Shown here: positions 8,441-16,089 of the stretch, in pieces
How positions within the stretch are numbered: position 1 is the first letter of the stretch
How the letters are laid out: the number at the start of each line of letters is the position of its first letter
Assembly (NCBI GenBank): GCA_043820105.1
Contig: JBDREC010000046.1
Location: 1-64,000, forward strand
Reading direction: 5' to 3'
Length of the DNA: 64,000 nt
Source of the DNA: JBDREC01 sp043820105 [NCBI: Pseudomonadota bacterium]
Lineage (GTDB): Bacteria; Bdellovibrionota_F; JAHFAK01
Notes under the pieces: generated by a model
The model's database searches: none
Seen by the model: only the letters and a program-made list of their open reading frames with translations
Told to the model about the DNA's origin: nothing
Program-made: the position numbers and the translations under genes

Positions 8441-9124
8441 ATGAGTGATTATTTAGTTGAAGCAAAAAATATATGTAAAACCTTTACAAAGGCTCAAAAT
8501 AAACTTGAGATCCTAAAAGGTTTAGATATTCAAGTTAAACGAGGTGAGTCTATTTCTATTGTTGGTGCTTCTGGTGTCGGAAAGTCAACCTTGCTTCATA
8601 TTCTTGGAACCCTGGATGAGCCAACAAGTGGAGAAATTTATTACGAATCGTCTCTAATAAGCAAGTATTCTAAAAAACAACTTTGTAAGTTTAGAAATGA
8701 AAGCATAGGTTTCATTTTTCAATTTCATTATTTGTTTAGAGAGTTAAGTGCTCTTGAGAATGTTATGTTACCCGCTTTAATGTTTGGCCTGGGGAAAAAA
8801 GAAGCTTCCTTAAAAGCAAAGCAAATTTTAGAAGAAGTTTCACTACATGGTAGAATGGAACATAAGCCAGGCGAACTTTCTGGTGGAGAACAGCAAAGGG
8901 TTGCAATTGCTCGCTCTATTATAATGTCTCCTAAGATTATTTATGCTGATGAACCAACAGGGAATCTTGATCCTGATACTGGAGAAAGTGTGTTTAATTT
9001 ACTGCTTGGCCTAAATAAATCTCATAATGTTACCTTAGTTACTGTTACTCATAATCAAAAGCTCGCTTCATTAACCGATAGAACTTTAAGAATAAGGAAA
9101 GGTAAAATCGAAAACTTTAAATGA
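8441..9124 (+). CDS. lolD: Lipoprotein-releasing ABC transporter ATP-binding protein LolD
   Basis: This 227-residue ATPase has Walker A GASGVGKST, the signature LSGGEQQRVAIARS and Walker B IIYADEPTGNLDP, followed by the switch His in VTVTHN. FQFHYLFRELSALENVMLP is the typical LolD Q-loop region. It starts 3 bp after the permease stop. Its stop overlaps the bamA ATG (ATGA), so the permease, LolD and BamA are translationally coupled. Lipoprotein release and beta-barrel assembly are thus encoded together. Confidence 0.93.
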   Translation: MSDYLVEAKNICKTFTKAQNKLEILKGLDIQVKRGESISIVGASGVGKSTLLHILGTLDEPTSGEIYYESSLISKYSKKQLCKFRNESIGFIFQFHYLFRELSALENVMLPALMFGLGKKEASLKAKQILEEVSLHGRMEHKPGELSGGEQQRVAIARSIIMSPKIIYADEPTGNLDPDTGESVFNLLLGLNKSHNVTLVTVTHNQKLASLTDRTLRIRKGKIENFK

Positions 9125-11568
9125 AAACTTTAAAATGCTATTTATATATATTTTTATTCTCGTGTCTTAGCTTTTCCTTGTTTGCAGCAATCGAAGATGC
9201 AAATAAAGTTGTAAATTCAATAATGGTTTCTGGAAATCATACTATTGAAGAAGCTGCAATTTTATCTTTAATTGAAACAAGACCTGGCGAAAAGTATTCA
9301 GATGAAAAAATTAACAATGATCTGAAAACTTTATATGGCGAAGGATATTTCGATGATATTCTTATTAAGAAAGAAGAGGTCGACGATTTTAGTTTAGATC
9401 TTTTAATTGTTGTTAGAGAAAAACCAATTGTAGCTGAAGTTGATTTTGGTTTTTTTGGTGAGAAAATTGCAGAAAAGAAAAAAACAAAAGTTGATATAAA
9501 TAAAGATCCTACGAAAAGTATTGATTTCAAGGCTGAAGGTGATGTTTTTAAATCAGAAGACATTGATGTTGTTGATGAAGATGAAATAAAAGATGTAATT
9601 TCAACATCAGTTTCTTCATATCTGGATATTTCAAAATTAAAATCAGATATAGAAGCTATCGAAAAGCTTTATTATGATAAGGGTTACTACCTTGTAAGGG
9701 TTGATTATGTGCTGGTGGATAAAGGTCAAAATAAGGTAAAGGTTTTGTTTTCAATAAAGGAAGGCTATCAAGTAATTTGCAAGCGAATTAATTTTATTGG
9801 CAATAAGCATTTCTCTGAAGAAGAACTGAAAAAGACCATGCATACAGCGGAAGGTGGATTTTTAGAGTTCGTTTCAGAACTTGGAATATCAGCAGCAGGT
9901 GCCTATAAAGAAGAACTTTTCAACATTGATAAAGAGTTAATAACTTATTTTTATTTAAATCACGGTTTCATAAATATTAAAATAGAACAGCCTGTTGTAT
10001 TTTTATCTCCTGATAAAAGCAGGATTTATATTGATGTCATTCTGAATGAAGGCGATCAGTTCTATGCTAATAATATTAGTATTTCAGGAGATATAATCTA
10101 TGATGAAGAAAAAATAAGAGAAAAGATTCAGATAAAACAAGGAGATGTCCTGAGTTATGAAAAGATTCAAAGAGATATTCAGCGTGTTAGTGCGTTGTAC
10201 ATGGATGATGGATATGCTTATGTAAATGTTATTCCAAGAACAGATGTTAATAATGAAGACAAAACAGTTAATATTAGTTTTGATATACAGAAGGGAAATA
10301 GAGTTTATATTGAAAAAATTAATTTTCTTGGCAATGATACAACTCGAGATAAAATATTGAGAAGGCAAATGGATATTTTTGAAGGTGAACTTTATTCAGC
10401 AACAAAGATATCTAAAAGTAAGTTTAATATTCAAAGGCTAAGTTTTTTTAAAGATGTGAAAATTACTCAAAGTGAAGGATCAAGAGACGATAAACTAAAT
10501 CTTGATATTGAAGTTGTTGAACAAAGTACGGGTACCTTCTCTGTTGGAGCTGGTTTCAACTCTTTTGAAAGTTTTCAGCTTATTGCACAAATTCAGAAAA
10601 ATAATCTTTTAGGCTATGGCTGGGTAATTAATCTAATGGCAAGATTAGGTGGCAGGAGTCAGGTTTATCATTTGAATTTTGTAGATCCATATTTTTTAGA
10701 TACTGATATGTCACTATCTGTTAGTGTGTATAATCAACAAATTAGATATATTGATTTTACACCACAACAAACAGGTGGTTCAATAAAACTTGGATATCCA
10801 ATTTGGGATAGAGTTTATAGAGCTAGTTTTGGCTATAGTCTTGAAGATGTTGAAATTCTAAATGTTAATGCTGTTCAGGAATCCTTGGTATCCGAAGGGC
10901 TAACAAGTTCGCTTGTTTTTGGTTTATCAAGGGACACTAGAAATAGACTTAATATGTTTGAAACAACCTCCGGAATGTTAAGCACCTTTAATTCAGAGTT
11001 AGCTGGAACAGGGTTTTTAGGTGGTGATACTGATTTTCTGAAACTATCATTTGAACACAAACAATTTATACCTGCCTTTGATGATGATTTTCCAATTCTT
11101 GGTGGATCAAATTTTCAATTGCGAGGTAAACTCGGATGGATTACTTCAACGACTGATCAAGAGGTACCAATTTTCGAAAGATATTTCCCAGGAGGTATGT
11201 ATTCAATAAGAGGTTTTGGAATTAGAACTCTTGGTCCAACTATTGATGTTGCTTCTAGCTCAGATCCAGAAAGTCTTATTAACCAGGAATTCCATATTGG
11301 TGGAAATAAAGAAGCTGTTTTTAACTTTGAATATGTTTTTCCAATATTAAAAGAACATGGTATTAAAGGCGTTTTATTTTTTGACATGGGAAATGCCTTT
11401 GATAATGGCGAATTTTATAATTTTAACGACTTTAGATATTCGGCAGGTTTTGGCTTTCGCTGGTTTTCACCAATTGCTCCACTTCGTTTTGAATGGGGTT
11501 TTCCTTTAGATAGAGAAGAGGATGAAAATGTTTTTATCTTTGATTTTTCTATTGGGACACCGTTTTAG
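9121..11568 (+). CDS. bamA: Outer-membrane beta-barrel assembly protein BamA
   Basis: The protein has 815 residues with a signal peptide ending near LSFSLFAA. Five POTRA-like repeats cover about residues 30-470, recognisable by strands such as INFIGNKHFSEEEL and INFLGNDTTRDKIL. An Asp/Lys-rich insertion near residues 115-160 precedes or disrupts POTRA2. The barrel covers about 475-815 and includes RGFGIRTLGP (the lid-loop RGF motif) and ends in FDFSIGTPF, with the C-terminal Phe of outer-membrane proteins. It inserts barrel proteins into the outer membrane. It is the last gene of the recN-to-bamA run. Confidence 0.93.
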   Translation: MKTLKCYLYIFLFSCLSFSLFAAIEDANKVVNSIMVSGNHTIEEAAILSLIETRPGEKYSDEKINNDLKTLYGEGYFDDILIKKEEVDDFSLDLLIVVREKPIVAEVDFGFFGEKIAEKKKTKVDINKDPTKSIDFKAEGDVFKSEDIDVVDEDEIKDVISTSVSSYLDISKLKSDIEAIEKLYYDKGYYLVRVDYVLVDKGQNKVKVLFSIKEGYQVICKRINFIGNKHFSEEELKKTMHTAEGGFLEFVSELGISAAGAYKEELFNIDKELITYFYLNHGFINIKIEQPVVFLSPDKSRIYIDVILNEGDQFYANNISISGDIIYDEEKIREKIQIKQGDVLSYEKIQRDIQRVSALYMDDGYAYVNVIPRTDVNNEDKTVNISFDIQKGNRVYIEKINFLGNDTTRDKILRRQMDIFEGELYSATKISKSKFNIQRLSFFKDVKITQSEGSRDDKLNLDIEVVEQSTGTFSVGAGFNSFESFQLIAQIQKNNLLGYGWVINLMARLGGRSQVYHLNFVDPYFLDTDMSLSVSVYNQQIRYIDFTPQQTGGSIKLGYPIWDRVYRASFGYSLEDVEILNVNAVQESLVSEGLTSSLVFGLSRDTRNRLNMFETTSGMLSTFNSELAGTGFLGGDTDFLKLSFEHKQFIPAFDDDFPILGGSNFQLRGKLGWITSTTDQEVPIFERYFPGGMYSIRGFGIRTLGPTIDVASSSDPESLINQEFHIGGNKEAVFNFEYVFPILKEHGIKGVLFFDMGNAFDNGEFYNFNDFRYSAGFGFRWFSPIAPLRFEWGFPLDREEDENVFIFDFSIGTPF

Positions 11569-11571
11569 GAA

Positions 11572-11655
11572 GTGGTAAGTGGTAAGTGGTAAGTGGTAAG
11601 TGGTAAGTGGTAAGTGGTAAGTGGTAAGTGGTAAGTGGTAAGTGGTAAGTGGTAA
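11572..11655 (+). repeat. Heptamer tandem repeat (GTGGTAA) x12
   Basis: Twelve perfect GTGGTAA units lie between the stop codons of the convergent genes bamA and pfkA; the array starts 3 bp after one stop and ends 3 bp before the other. Perfect identity suggests recent expansion by slippage. Related arrays occur at 42513, 44535 and 49373. Confidence 0.97.
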
Positions 11656-11658
11656 GAT

Positions 11659-12774
11659 TTAAGAGTCGCCAAAGCATGTGCCTAGGTCTCTGGCTGTATT
11701 GACTGTGTCGCAATCAAGTGGAACTGATTTCATTCTGTTTACAGCGTCTTTTAGTGGGACGTAGCGGACAAATGGGGGGTCAAGGGCTACCATTATTCCT
11801 GATTGGCCTTCAGACAAGGCCCTGACTGCTGCTGCTCCAAAGCGTAGTGAAATTAGTCTGTCAAAAGTTGTTGGAGAACCTCCCCTTAAAAGGTGTCCTA
11901 AGATTACGGCTCTTGATTCAATGCCTGTTAATGCTTCTAGCTCTTTAGCTACAGTTTCACCAACACCACCTAGTCTTTCCAGCCGTCCCAATTCTTTGGA
12001 AATAACTGAAACATTGCCATCTGCAGGTTTTGCGCCTTCTGCTACAACTACAATTGAATAATCTCTGCCACTTTCTTTGATATTTTTTATTTTTTCTGCG
12101 ACGAGATTAAGGTCATAAGGAATTTCAGGCATTAAAATAACATCAGCGCATGCTGACACACCAGCATTTAGAGCTATCCAGCCTGCATATCTTCCCATTA
12201 CTTCTACTACCATGATTCTATGATGAGACTGGGCAGTGGCGTGTAATCTGTCAATGCAAGATGTAGCGAAACTGACAGCTGAGTCAAATCCAAAGGTTAT
12301 TACGGTTTTATCAAGATCATTATCAATTGTTTTTGGAACACCAACTACTTGTAGTCCTAAATCAGCAAAAGCATTTGCGATTTTTAATGAACCATCGCCT
12401 CCTATCGAAATGAGTGCATCAATTCCATGATCTTTAAATTTTGAAACCAAATCAGGAGTAATATCTTTTTCAAACCAAGAACCATCTTCTGCTTGTGTTG
12501 GATAGCATAAAGGATTTCCCTTATTGGTAGTTCCAAGGATTGTGCCACCTTGATTTGTGATTCCACGTACAGAGTGAGCTGTTAATTTAATGATAGGCTC
12601 TATATCTTTATAATTTTGAGGAAGAAAAAGACCATTGTATCCATCACGAATACCAACAACTTCCCAGCCTTTGTTGATGGCGCTTAAAACAGCAGCTCGG
12701 ATAACAGCATTTAAGCCTGGTGCGTCTCCACCGCCTGTTGAAATTGCAATTTTTTTAATTTTATTTTGATACAT
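11659..12774 (-). CDS. pfkA: 6-phosphofructokinase, PfkA family
   Basis: The enzyme phosphorylates fructose 6-phosphate in glycolysis. Visible family motifs are GGGDAPGLNA, IGGDGSLK, PKTIDNDLDKT and EVMGRYAGWIAL. GGDGS carries Gly at the position equivalent to E. coli residue 104, where diphosphate-dependent enzymes have Asp, so ATP is the likely donor. PKTIDND carries Lys at the position of E. coli Gly124, as in diphosphate-dependent and some ATP-dependent (for example trypanosomal) enzymes. The phosphate donor is therefore inferred, not certain. The length of 371 residues is slightly longer than the 320 of the short form. It is monocistronic and convergent with bamA. Confidence 0.92.
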   Translation of the reverse strand: MYQNKIKKIAISTGGGDAPGLNAVIRAAVLSAINKGWEVVGIRDGYNGLFLPQNYKDIEPIIKLTAHSVRGITNQGGTILGTTNKGNPLCYPTQAEDGSWFEKDITPDLVSKFKDHGIDALISIGGDGSLKIANAFADLGLQVVGVPKTIDNDLDKTVITFGFDSAVSFATSCIDRLHATAQSHHRIMVVEVMGRYAGWIALNAGVSACADVILMPEIPYDLNLVAEKIKNIKESGRDYSIVVVAEGAKPADGNVSVISKELGRLERLGGVGETVAKELEALTGIESRAVILGHLLRGGSPTTFDRLISLRFGAAAVRALSEGQSGIMVALDPPFVRYVPLKDAVNRMKSVPLDCDTVNTARDLGTCFGDS

Positions 12775-12965
12775 GTATACCTGCTTTAAATAAATAATGT
12801 AATCTAAATTCTATTCTTTATTTCAATATCATCAAGGAAATAGTTAAAATAAGTATTTTCTTTTTATCCAATAGTTTTAGATTTCGTCTATTTGTCTACT
12901 TACTGAAAGGGATCAGCTAGTGGCGATAATAATAGAGTGCAGTTGTCGGTGATATACCCGTTTTA

Positions 12966-13060
12966 AAAAATTAATTATTAATTATTATTTATTGATTATT
13001 AATTATTTTTCGAGCGAATTTTTAAAATTTTCAATAATTAATTCTTAACAATTAATTAAT
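12966..13060. repeat. Dispersed inverted-repeat element family B, diverged copy 3
   Basis: It has the same layout as copies 1 and 2: AAATTAATTATTAATTATT on the left, GATTATTAATTATT then TCGAGCGAATT in the centre, and TTTTCAATAATTAATTCTTAACAATTAATT on the right. Many substitutions have made it more AT-rich. It lies in the 0.9-kb gene-free stretch between pfkA and the DUF5658 gene. Confidence 0.55.
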
Positions 13061-13086
13061 CTATACGCGTTTTACATATATAAAAA

Positions 13087-13115
13087 GGGGGTACACTCGT
13101 TAGAGCGTACCCCCC
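13087..13115. terminator. Strong GC hairpin, terminator-like
   Basis: GGGGGTACACTC and GAGCGTACCCCC form a 12-bp stem with one G-T wobble around a GTTA loop. AAAAA precedes it and CTTGTTT follows. The flanks could end transcription in either direction, although the T run on the plus strand is weak. No gene lies immediately upstream on either strand, so it may mark an unannotated transcript. Confidence 0.5.
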
Positions 13116-13354
13116 TTGTTTCAAAAGTCTAGGACTCTGATTACCTTTGATTTCAGTATTTCTACTTCATATCATTAGCATTTTTCAAATCCTAGCCCCC
13201 TCCGAAATTGTATAAAATAGGCTTTTTTACATGCCCCTTCCAAGCAATTGCATACGTATTGTTTCCTAGAGCAAGATTGGTGCCAGCTTGATCACTGTAT
13301 GTTTTAAGCTATAGGTTATAAGCATTAAGGCTATAATATCAAACAGATAGATCC

Positions 13355-13394
13355 TTGTTCACTTGTTCCCCTGTTTTCTTGTTCCCTTGTTTTT
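13355..13394 (+). repeat. Octamer tandem repeat (TTGTTCCC type) x5
   Basis: Five 8-bp units read TTGTTCAC, TTGTTCCC, CTGTTTTC, TTGTTCCC and TTGTTTTT. The same octamer makes up the core of repeat family A (about 45-80, 1785-1820, 2795-2830), and on the other strand it occurs at 15133-15160 and 15951-15974. Confidence 0.75.
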
Positions 13395-13549
13395 AAGTGT
13401 CAAAATGGGATTTGATGGACAAAAAGTGACACCAGTCACGAAATCCAGCAATATTGCGGGTTTGCAAAAAATGGCTCATCTAAGTTCTTTCTGAGCAAGG
13501 ATAATACGGTTTATGCCTAGATTACGCCAAAATTGAGCATTTTACGCTT

Positions 13550-13565
13550 TGTGATTTTTGTCACA
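13550..13565. promoter_or_regulatory. CRP-type palindrome TGTGA-N6-TCACA
   Basis: TGTGATTTTTGTCACA matches the consensus of CRP-family sites exactly and lies about 108 bp before the DUF5658 start codon. Another short palindrome, GTGACACCAGTCAC, lies at about 13427-13440. No DNA-binding CRP homologue is in the window (the cyclic-nucleotide-domain protein at 19339 has no helix-turn-helix), so the regulator is not known. Confidence 0.4.
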
Positions 13566-13672
13566 AAACAAGATAAATGTATATATTACAATGCCTTATC
13601 TTTGGTGGCTCCATGGCACAGCTCTTGCTATAACTATAAAGTAAGCATCGAGGAGTAAAGGGAGAAAAAGCT

Positions 13673-14038
13673 ATGTTATTAGAAAAAAAATCATTACGAT
13701 ATTTATTATTTGAATATAACGAAACATTTATAAAATATATTAGATTTTTACTTATATTTAATTTGTTAGATGGAATTTTTACAACCTTGTTTATTGAATT
13801 AGGTGTAGCCACAGAAGCTAATCCAATTATGAACGCACTATATAATACTAGCCCAATTACTTTTATGTTTGGCAAGATCATTCTTATGATGGCTGGATGT
13901 TATTTATTACATAAAAATATTGCTAAGAGTTTAGCTAAGTTAGCCGTTATTTTGGCTTTTGGTGTTTACTCTTTAATCATTATTTATCACTTGCTTTTCC
14001 TACAAGTTCACATCGTTTGTCTTTGTCTTGCACAATAA
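13673..14038 (+). CDS. DUF5658-type small integral membrane protein
   Basis: This 121-residue protein has about three or four membrane segments. The DUF5658-like core NLLDGIFTTLFIELGVATEANPIM is given here only by its ends, NLLDGIFTT and ATEANPIM. The ribosome site GGGAG lies 11 bp before the ATG. It stands alone in a repeat-rich region, after a CRP-type palindrome and before a long fold-back element. The function of the family is unknown. Confidence 0.75.
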   Translation: MLLEKKSLRYLLFEYNETFIKYIRFLLIFNLLDGIFTTLFIELGVATEANPIMNALYNTSPITFMFGKIILMMAGCYLLHKNIAKSLAKLAVILAFGVYSLIIIYHLLFLQVHIVCLCLAQ

Positions 14039-14070
14039 TTTTAACTAATTAATAAACATATTTACCACTT

Positions 14071-14314
14071 GCCTGATTTTAGAAAAGGAAATCGTATCTT
14101 CATTTCAAAAAAAGACTGCTCAAAATCCCCAGCGGGATTTTGGCCTTGATCTCACCGCGCTATTTTCCAAGTATAAGTAAAATGAAATTAATGAATTACA
14201 TTCACTTATATATAGTAATTTCATTTAACTTCTACTAGGAAAAACCGGCTAGCGCGGCTCCGATACACTTTTTTTGAAATGAAGACACGATTCCCTTTTC
14301 TTATAAAATCAGGC
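14071..14314. mobile_element. 244-bp fold-back element with long terminal inverted repeats (MITE-like)
   Basis: The end segment 14071-14114 and the reverse complement of 14268-14314 share about 44 positions with two mismatches and one 3-base gap; both contain GCCTGATTTT and CTTCATTTCAAAAAAAG. Inside lie CCGCGCTA (14155-14162) with TAGCGCGG (14250-14257), and further paired segments such as AAATGAAATTA with TAATTTCATTT, so almost the whole element folds back. A perfect 9-bp hairpin, CAAAATCCC/GGGATTTTG (14121-14142), sits only on the left side. ATATTTA occurs just outside both ends (14058-14064 and 14317-14323) but not directly abutting. No transposase is present. Confidence 0.7.
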
Positions 14315-14755
14315 CAATATTTAAATATAAATAAAGATAAATAATTAACAGTCTTAATAATACATCAAGATGTGTATTTTTTATATAAGAAAATAATAGA
14401 TTTTTCCGACCAAGTGGGCCGACTGGGGCGCATGCCCTTTTTAAAATAACTTCCCTGAAATTTTCATAAAAAATAAAAGGGGCCTTAATTCTCGGTTTGG
14501 AGAAAGGGTCGTTGTTTTCTCGTATTTTGCATTCAAAAATGACATTGTGGCTATGTTTTGTTTTGTTTTTAAATTATTTTAAGTGTGAAAAAATATAATA
14601 AAAACAAGGTGATCGGTATGATGAAGCTGGGGTTTTTTCATTTGGCATAGTTTTTGGATATACAAAAAGGTACGAACTCGACATTTTGTCATATTATTGC
14701 ATAGTGGTTGGAAGGCATTAAAGCTAATGTTAACTACTAAAGAAGGGGGATAGTA
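14315..14755 (+). other. Gene-free AT-rich leader of the His-rich secreted protein gene
   Basis: No open frame with coding character is present in these 440 bp. The stretch probably contains the promoter of the next gene. No clear -35/-10 or sigma-54 pair could be fixed; TGGCATAGTTTTTGGA near 14643 has GG where sigma-54 promoters need GC. Confidence 0.35.
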
Positions 14756-15949
14756 ATGAAATACTACCTATCAAGACACAAAATTCTGGTCATTTTCGTA
14801 AGTTTTCTATTGATTTTACCATTATCAGCACTTGGAAAAGATAAAAAGAAACAAAAACAAGGATCTTCAAGTAGTTCAAGGGTTTCATCTTCAAGTAGCA
14901 ATGGATCAAGGAGCACTGGAAGTCAAAGGGGATCAAGTGTGCAATCAAGGCCTAGCTCAAGCCAAACTCAGGCATCTCAAGCTAGACCAAGTTCAAGTAG
15001 ACCCCAAGCTTCTCAATCTAGAAGTCAAGCACAGCAAAGAACTGGAACTACCACTCAAACAAGACCAAAACAATCAACTACAGTAGCAACAACTACTACT
15101 CAATCTGGAACAAGGTCACAGACTACGGTTACAAGGGAACAAGGGAACAGGGGAACAACAACTAGCACTCATCAGAGAGGATCAACCCAGGTTAGCAGTC
15201 ATCAAAGACCAACAACTCAAGCTAGCAGTCATCAAGGAAGTGGTTCCCATGGCAATCATGGTGGAACTCATAATAATCAAGGAAACCATGGTTCTTCAGG
15301 AAATCATGGAAATAATAATCATAACAATAATGGAAGCAGTCATAGAAGAGATACAGTTCATGTAGTTCACCATTATCACCATCATGCTGTTCATCAAAGA
15401 CCAAATCCTTATAGACCTTATGTAAGACCCTATGTGAAGTGGAACAGATATGTTACAAAATCTAATAGAAGATTTGTAAGATATGTTCATTACGCAAGAC
15501 CTTTTTATTATAGACCATTGTTCATATTTTATATTGCACCTTACAGACCGCATTATACAGTAACTTTTTATTATGAACTGCCAGCAAGACCACAAAGAGA
15601 TATGTGTGATATACTTGTCCATGAAGACATGTTAGACGAAGGAAATGATTATTTCTACTATACTATGGTTAATCTTTTCTACAATAGAGATTTTGATCCT
15701 ATGTTCACAGATATTTATGATCCAGATAGAGATGCTTATATGCATGAATTAGTTATGGATTATGATTATGCAAGACTAGACAATGGTTATTGCTCTGCCT
15801 TAGTGTCAATTTCACAAAAAGTTGCAGATGATCGTTATACCTATCCATCAGATCCTGAGCTTTATGAAGCTGTTGAGTATCAAGAAGGTATCGCTCCAAG
15901 TTGTGAAGATGCATTGCTTGAAGCTATTAAACATGTTAATCCTTGTTAA
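14756..15949 (+). CDS. Secreted low-complexity Ser/Gln/Arg/His-rich protein with acidic C-terminal region
   Basis: A signal peptide (hydrophobic IFVSFLLILPLSALG) is followed by a Lys-rich stretch, then about 170 residues rich in Ser, Gln, Arg and Thr, then His/Asn/Gly-rich DNA around residues 160-205 ending in HHYHHHAVH. A Tyr/Arg/Pro-rich stretch follows (about 210-275). The last 115 residues are acidic and contain four Cys. Charge is thus strongly separated along the chain, and the His cluster could bind metal. GGGGG lies about 8 bp before the ATG. Around residues 127-135 the coding DNA consists of AAGGGAAC octamers seen elsewhere as intergenic repeats. I do not recognise a family. Confidence 0.75.
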   Translation: MKYYLSRHKILVIFVSFLLILPLSALGKDKKKQKQGSSSSSRVSSSSSNGSRSTGSQRGSSVQSRPSSSQTQASQARPSSSRPQASQSRSQAQQRTGTTTQTRPKQSTTVATTTTQSGTRSQTTVTREQGNRGTTTSTHQRGSTQVSSHQRPTTQASSHQGSGSHGNHGGTHNNQGNHGSSGNHGNNNHNNNGSSHRRDTVHVVHHYHHHAVHQRPNPYRPYVRPYVKWNRYVTKSNRRFVRYVHYARPFYYRPLFIFYIAPYRPHYTVTFYYELPARPQRDMCDILVHEDMLDEGNDYFYYTMVNLFYNRDFDPMFTDIYDPDRDAYMHELVMDYDYARLDNGYCSALVSISQKVADDRYTYPSDPELYEAVEYQEGIAPSCEDALLEAIKHVNPC

Positions 15950-15950
15950 G

Positions 15951-16021
15951 CAAGAGAACAAGAGAACAGGGAATAGCTATCTTAATTCAAAATTTAAAAT
16001 TCAAAATTCAAAATTAAAATT
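15951..16021 (+). repeat. Octamer (GAGAACAA) and heptamer (TTCAAAA) tandem repeats after a stop codon
   Basis: Directly after the stop codon come about three GAGAACAA/GAGAACAG units, the reverse complement of the TTGTTCTC octamer. A run of TTCAAAA/TTTAAAA heptamers follows at 15984-16021. Similar TTCAAAA runs follow the stop codons at 20090 and 21931. Confidence 0.8.
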
Positions 16022-16089
16022 GACATAAACTCCACTTTAACTAGCATACCATTAGGTTATTATAATAAATAATACTGCATGGAGATCTA

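Noticed and set aside
11572-11655. Array of short repeats considered as a CRISPR
   Set aside because: Units are directly adjacent 7-bp repeats without spacers; no cas genes in the window.
13160-13230. TTCAAATCCTAGCCCCCTCCGA looked like the 3' end of a tRNA
   Set aside because: No acceptor stem partner, no D or anticodon arm could be drawn upstream.
14642-14657. TGGCATAGTTTTTGGA as a sigma-54 promoter
   Set aside because: The -12 GC dinucleotide is replaced by GG, which is normally fatal.
15222-15622. Minus-strand open frames under the His-rich secreted protein gene
   Set aside because: They arise from the skewed codon use of the low-complexity region; the plus-strand frame has a signal peptide and ribosome site.
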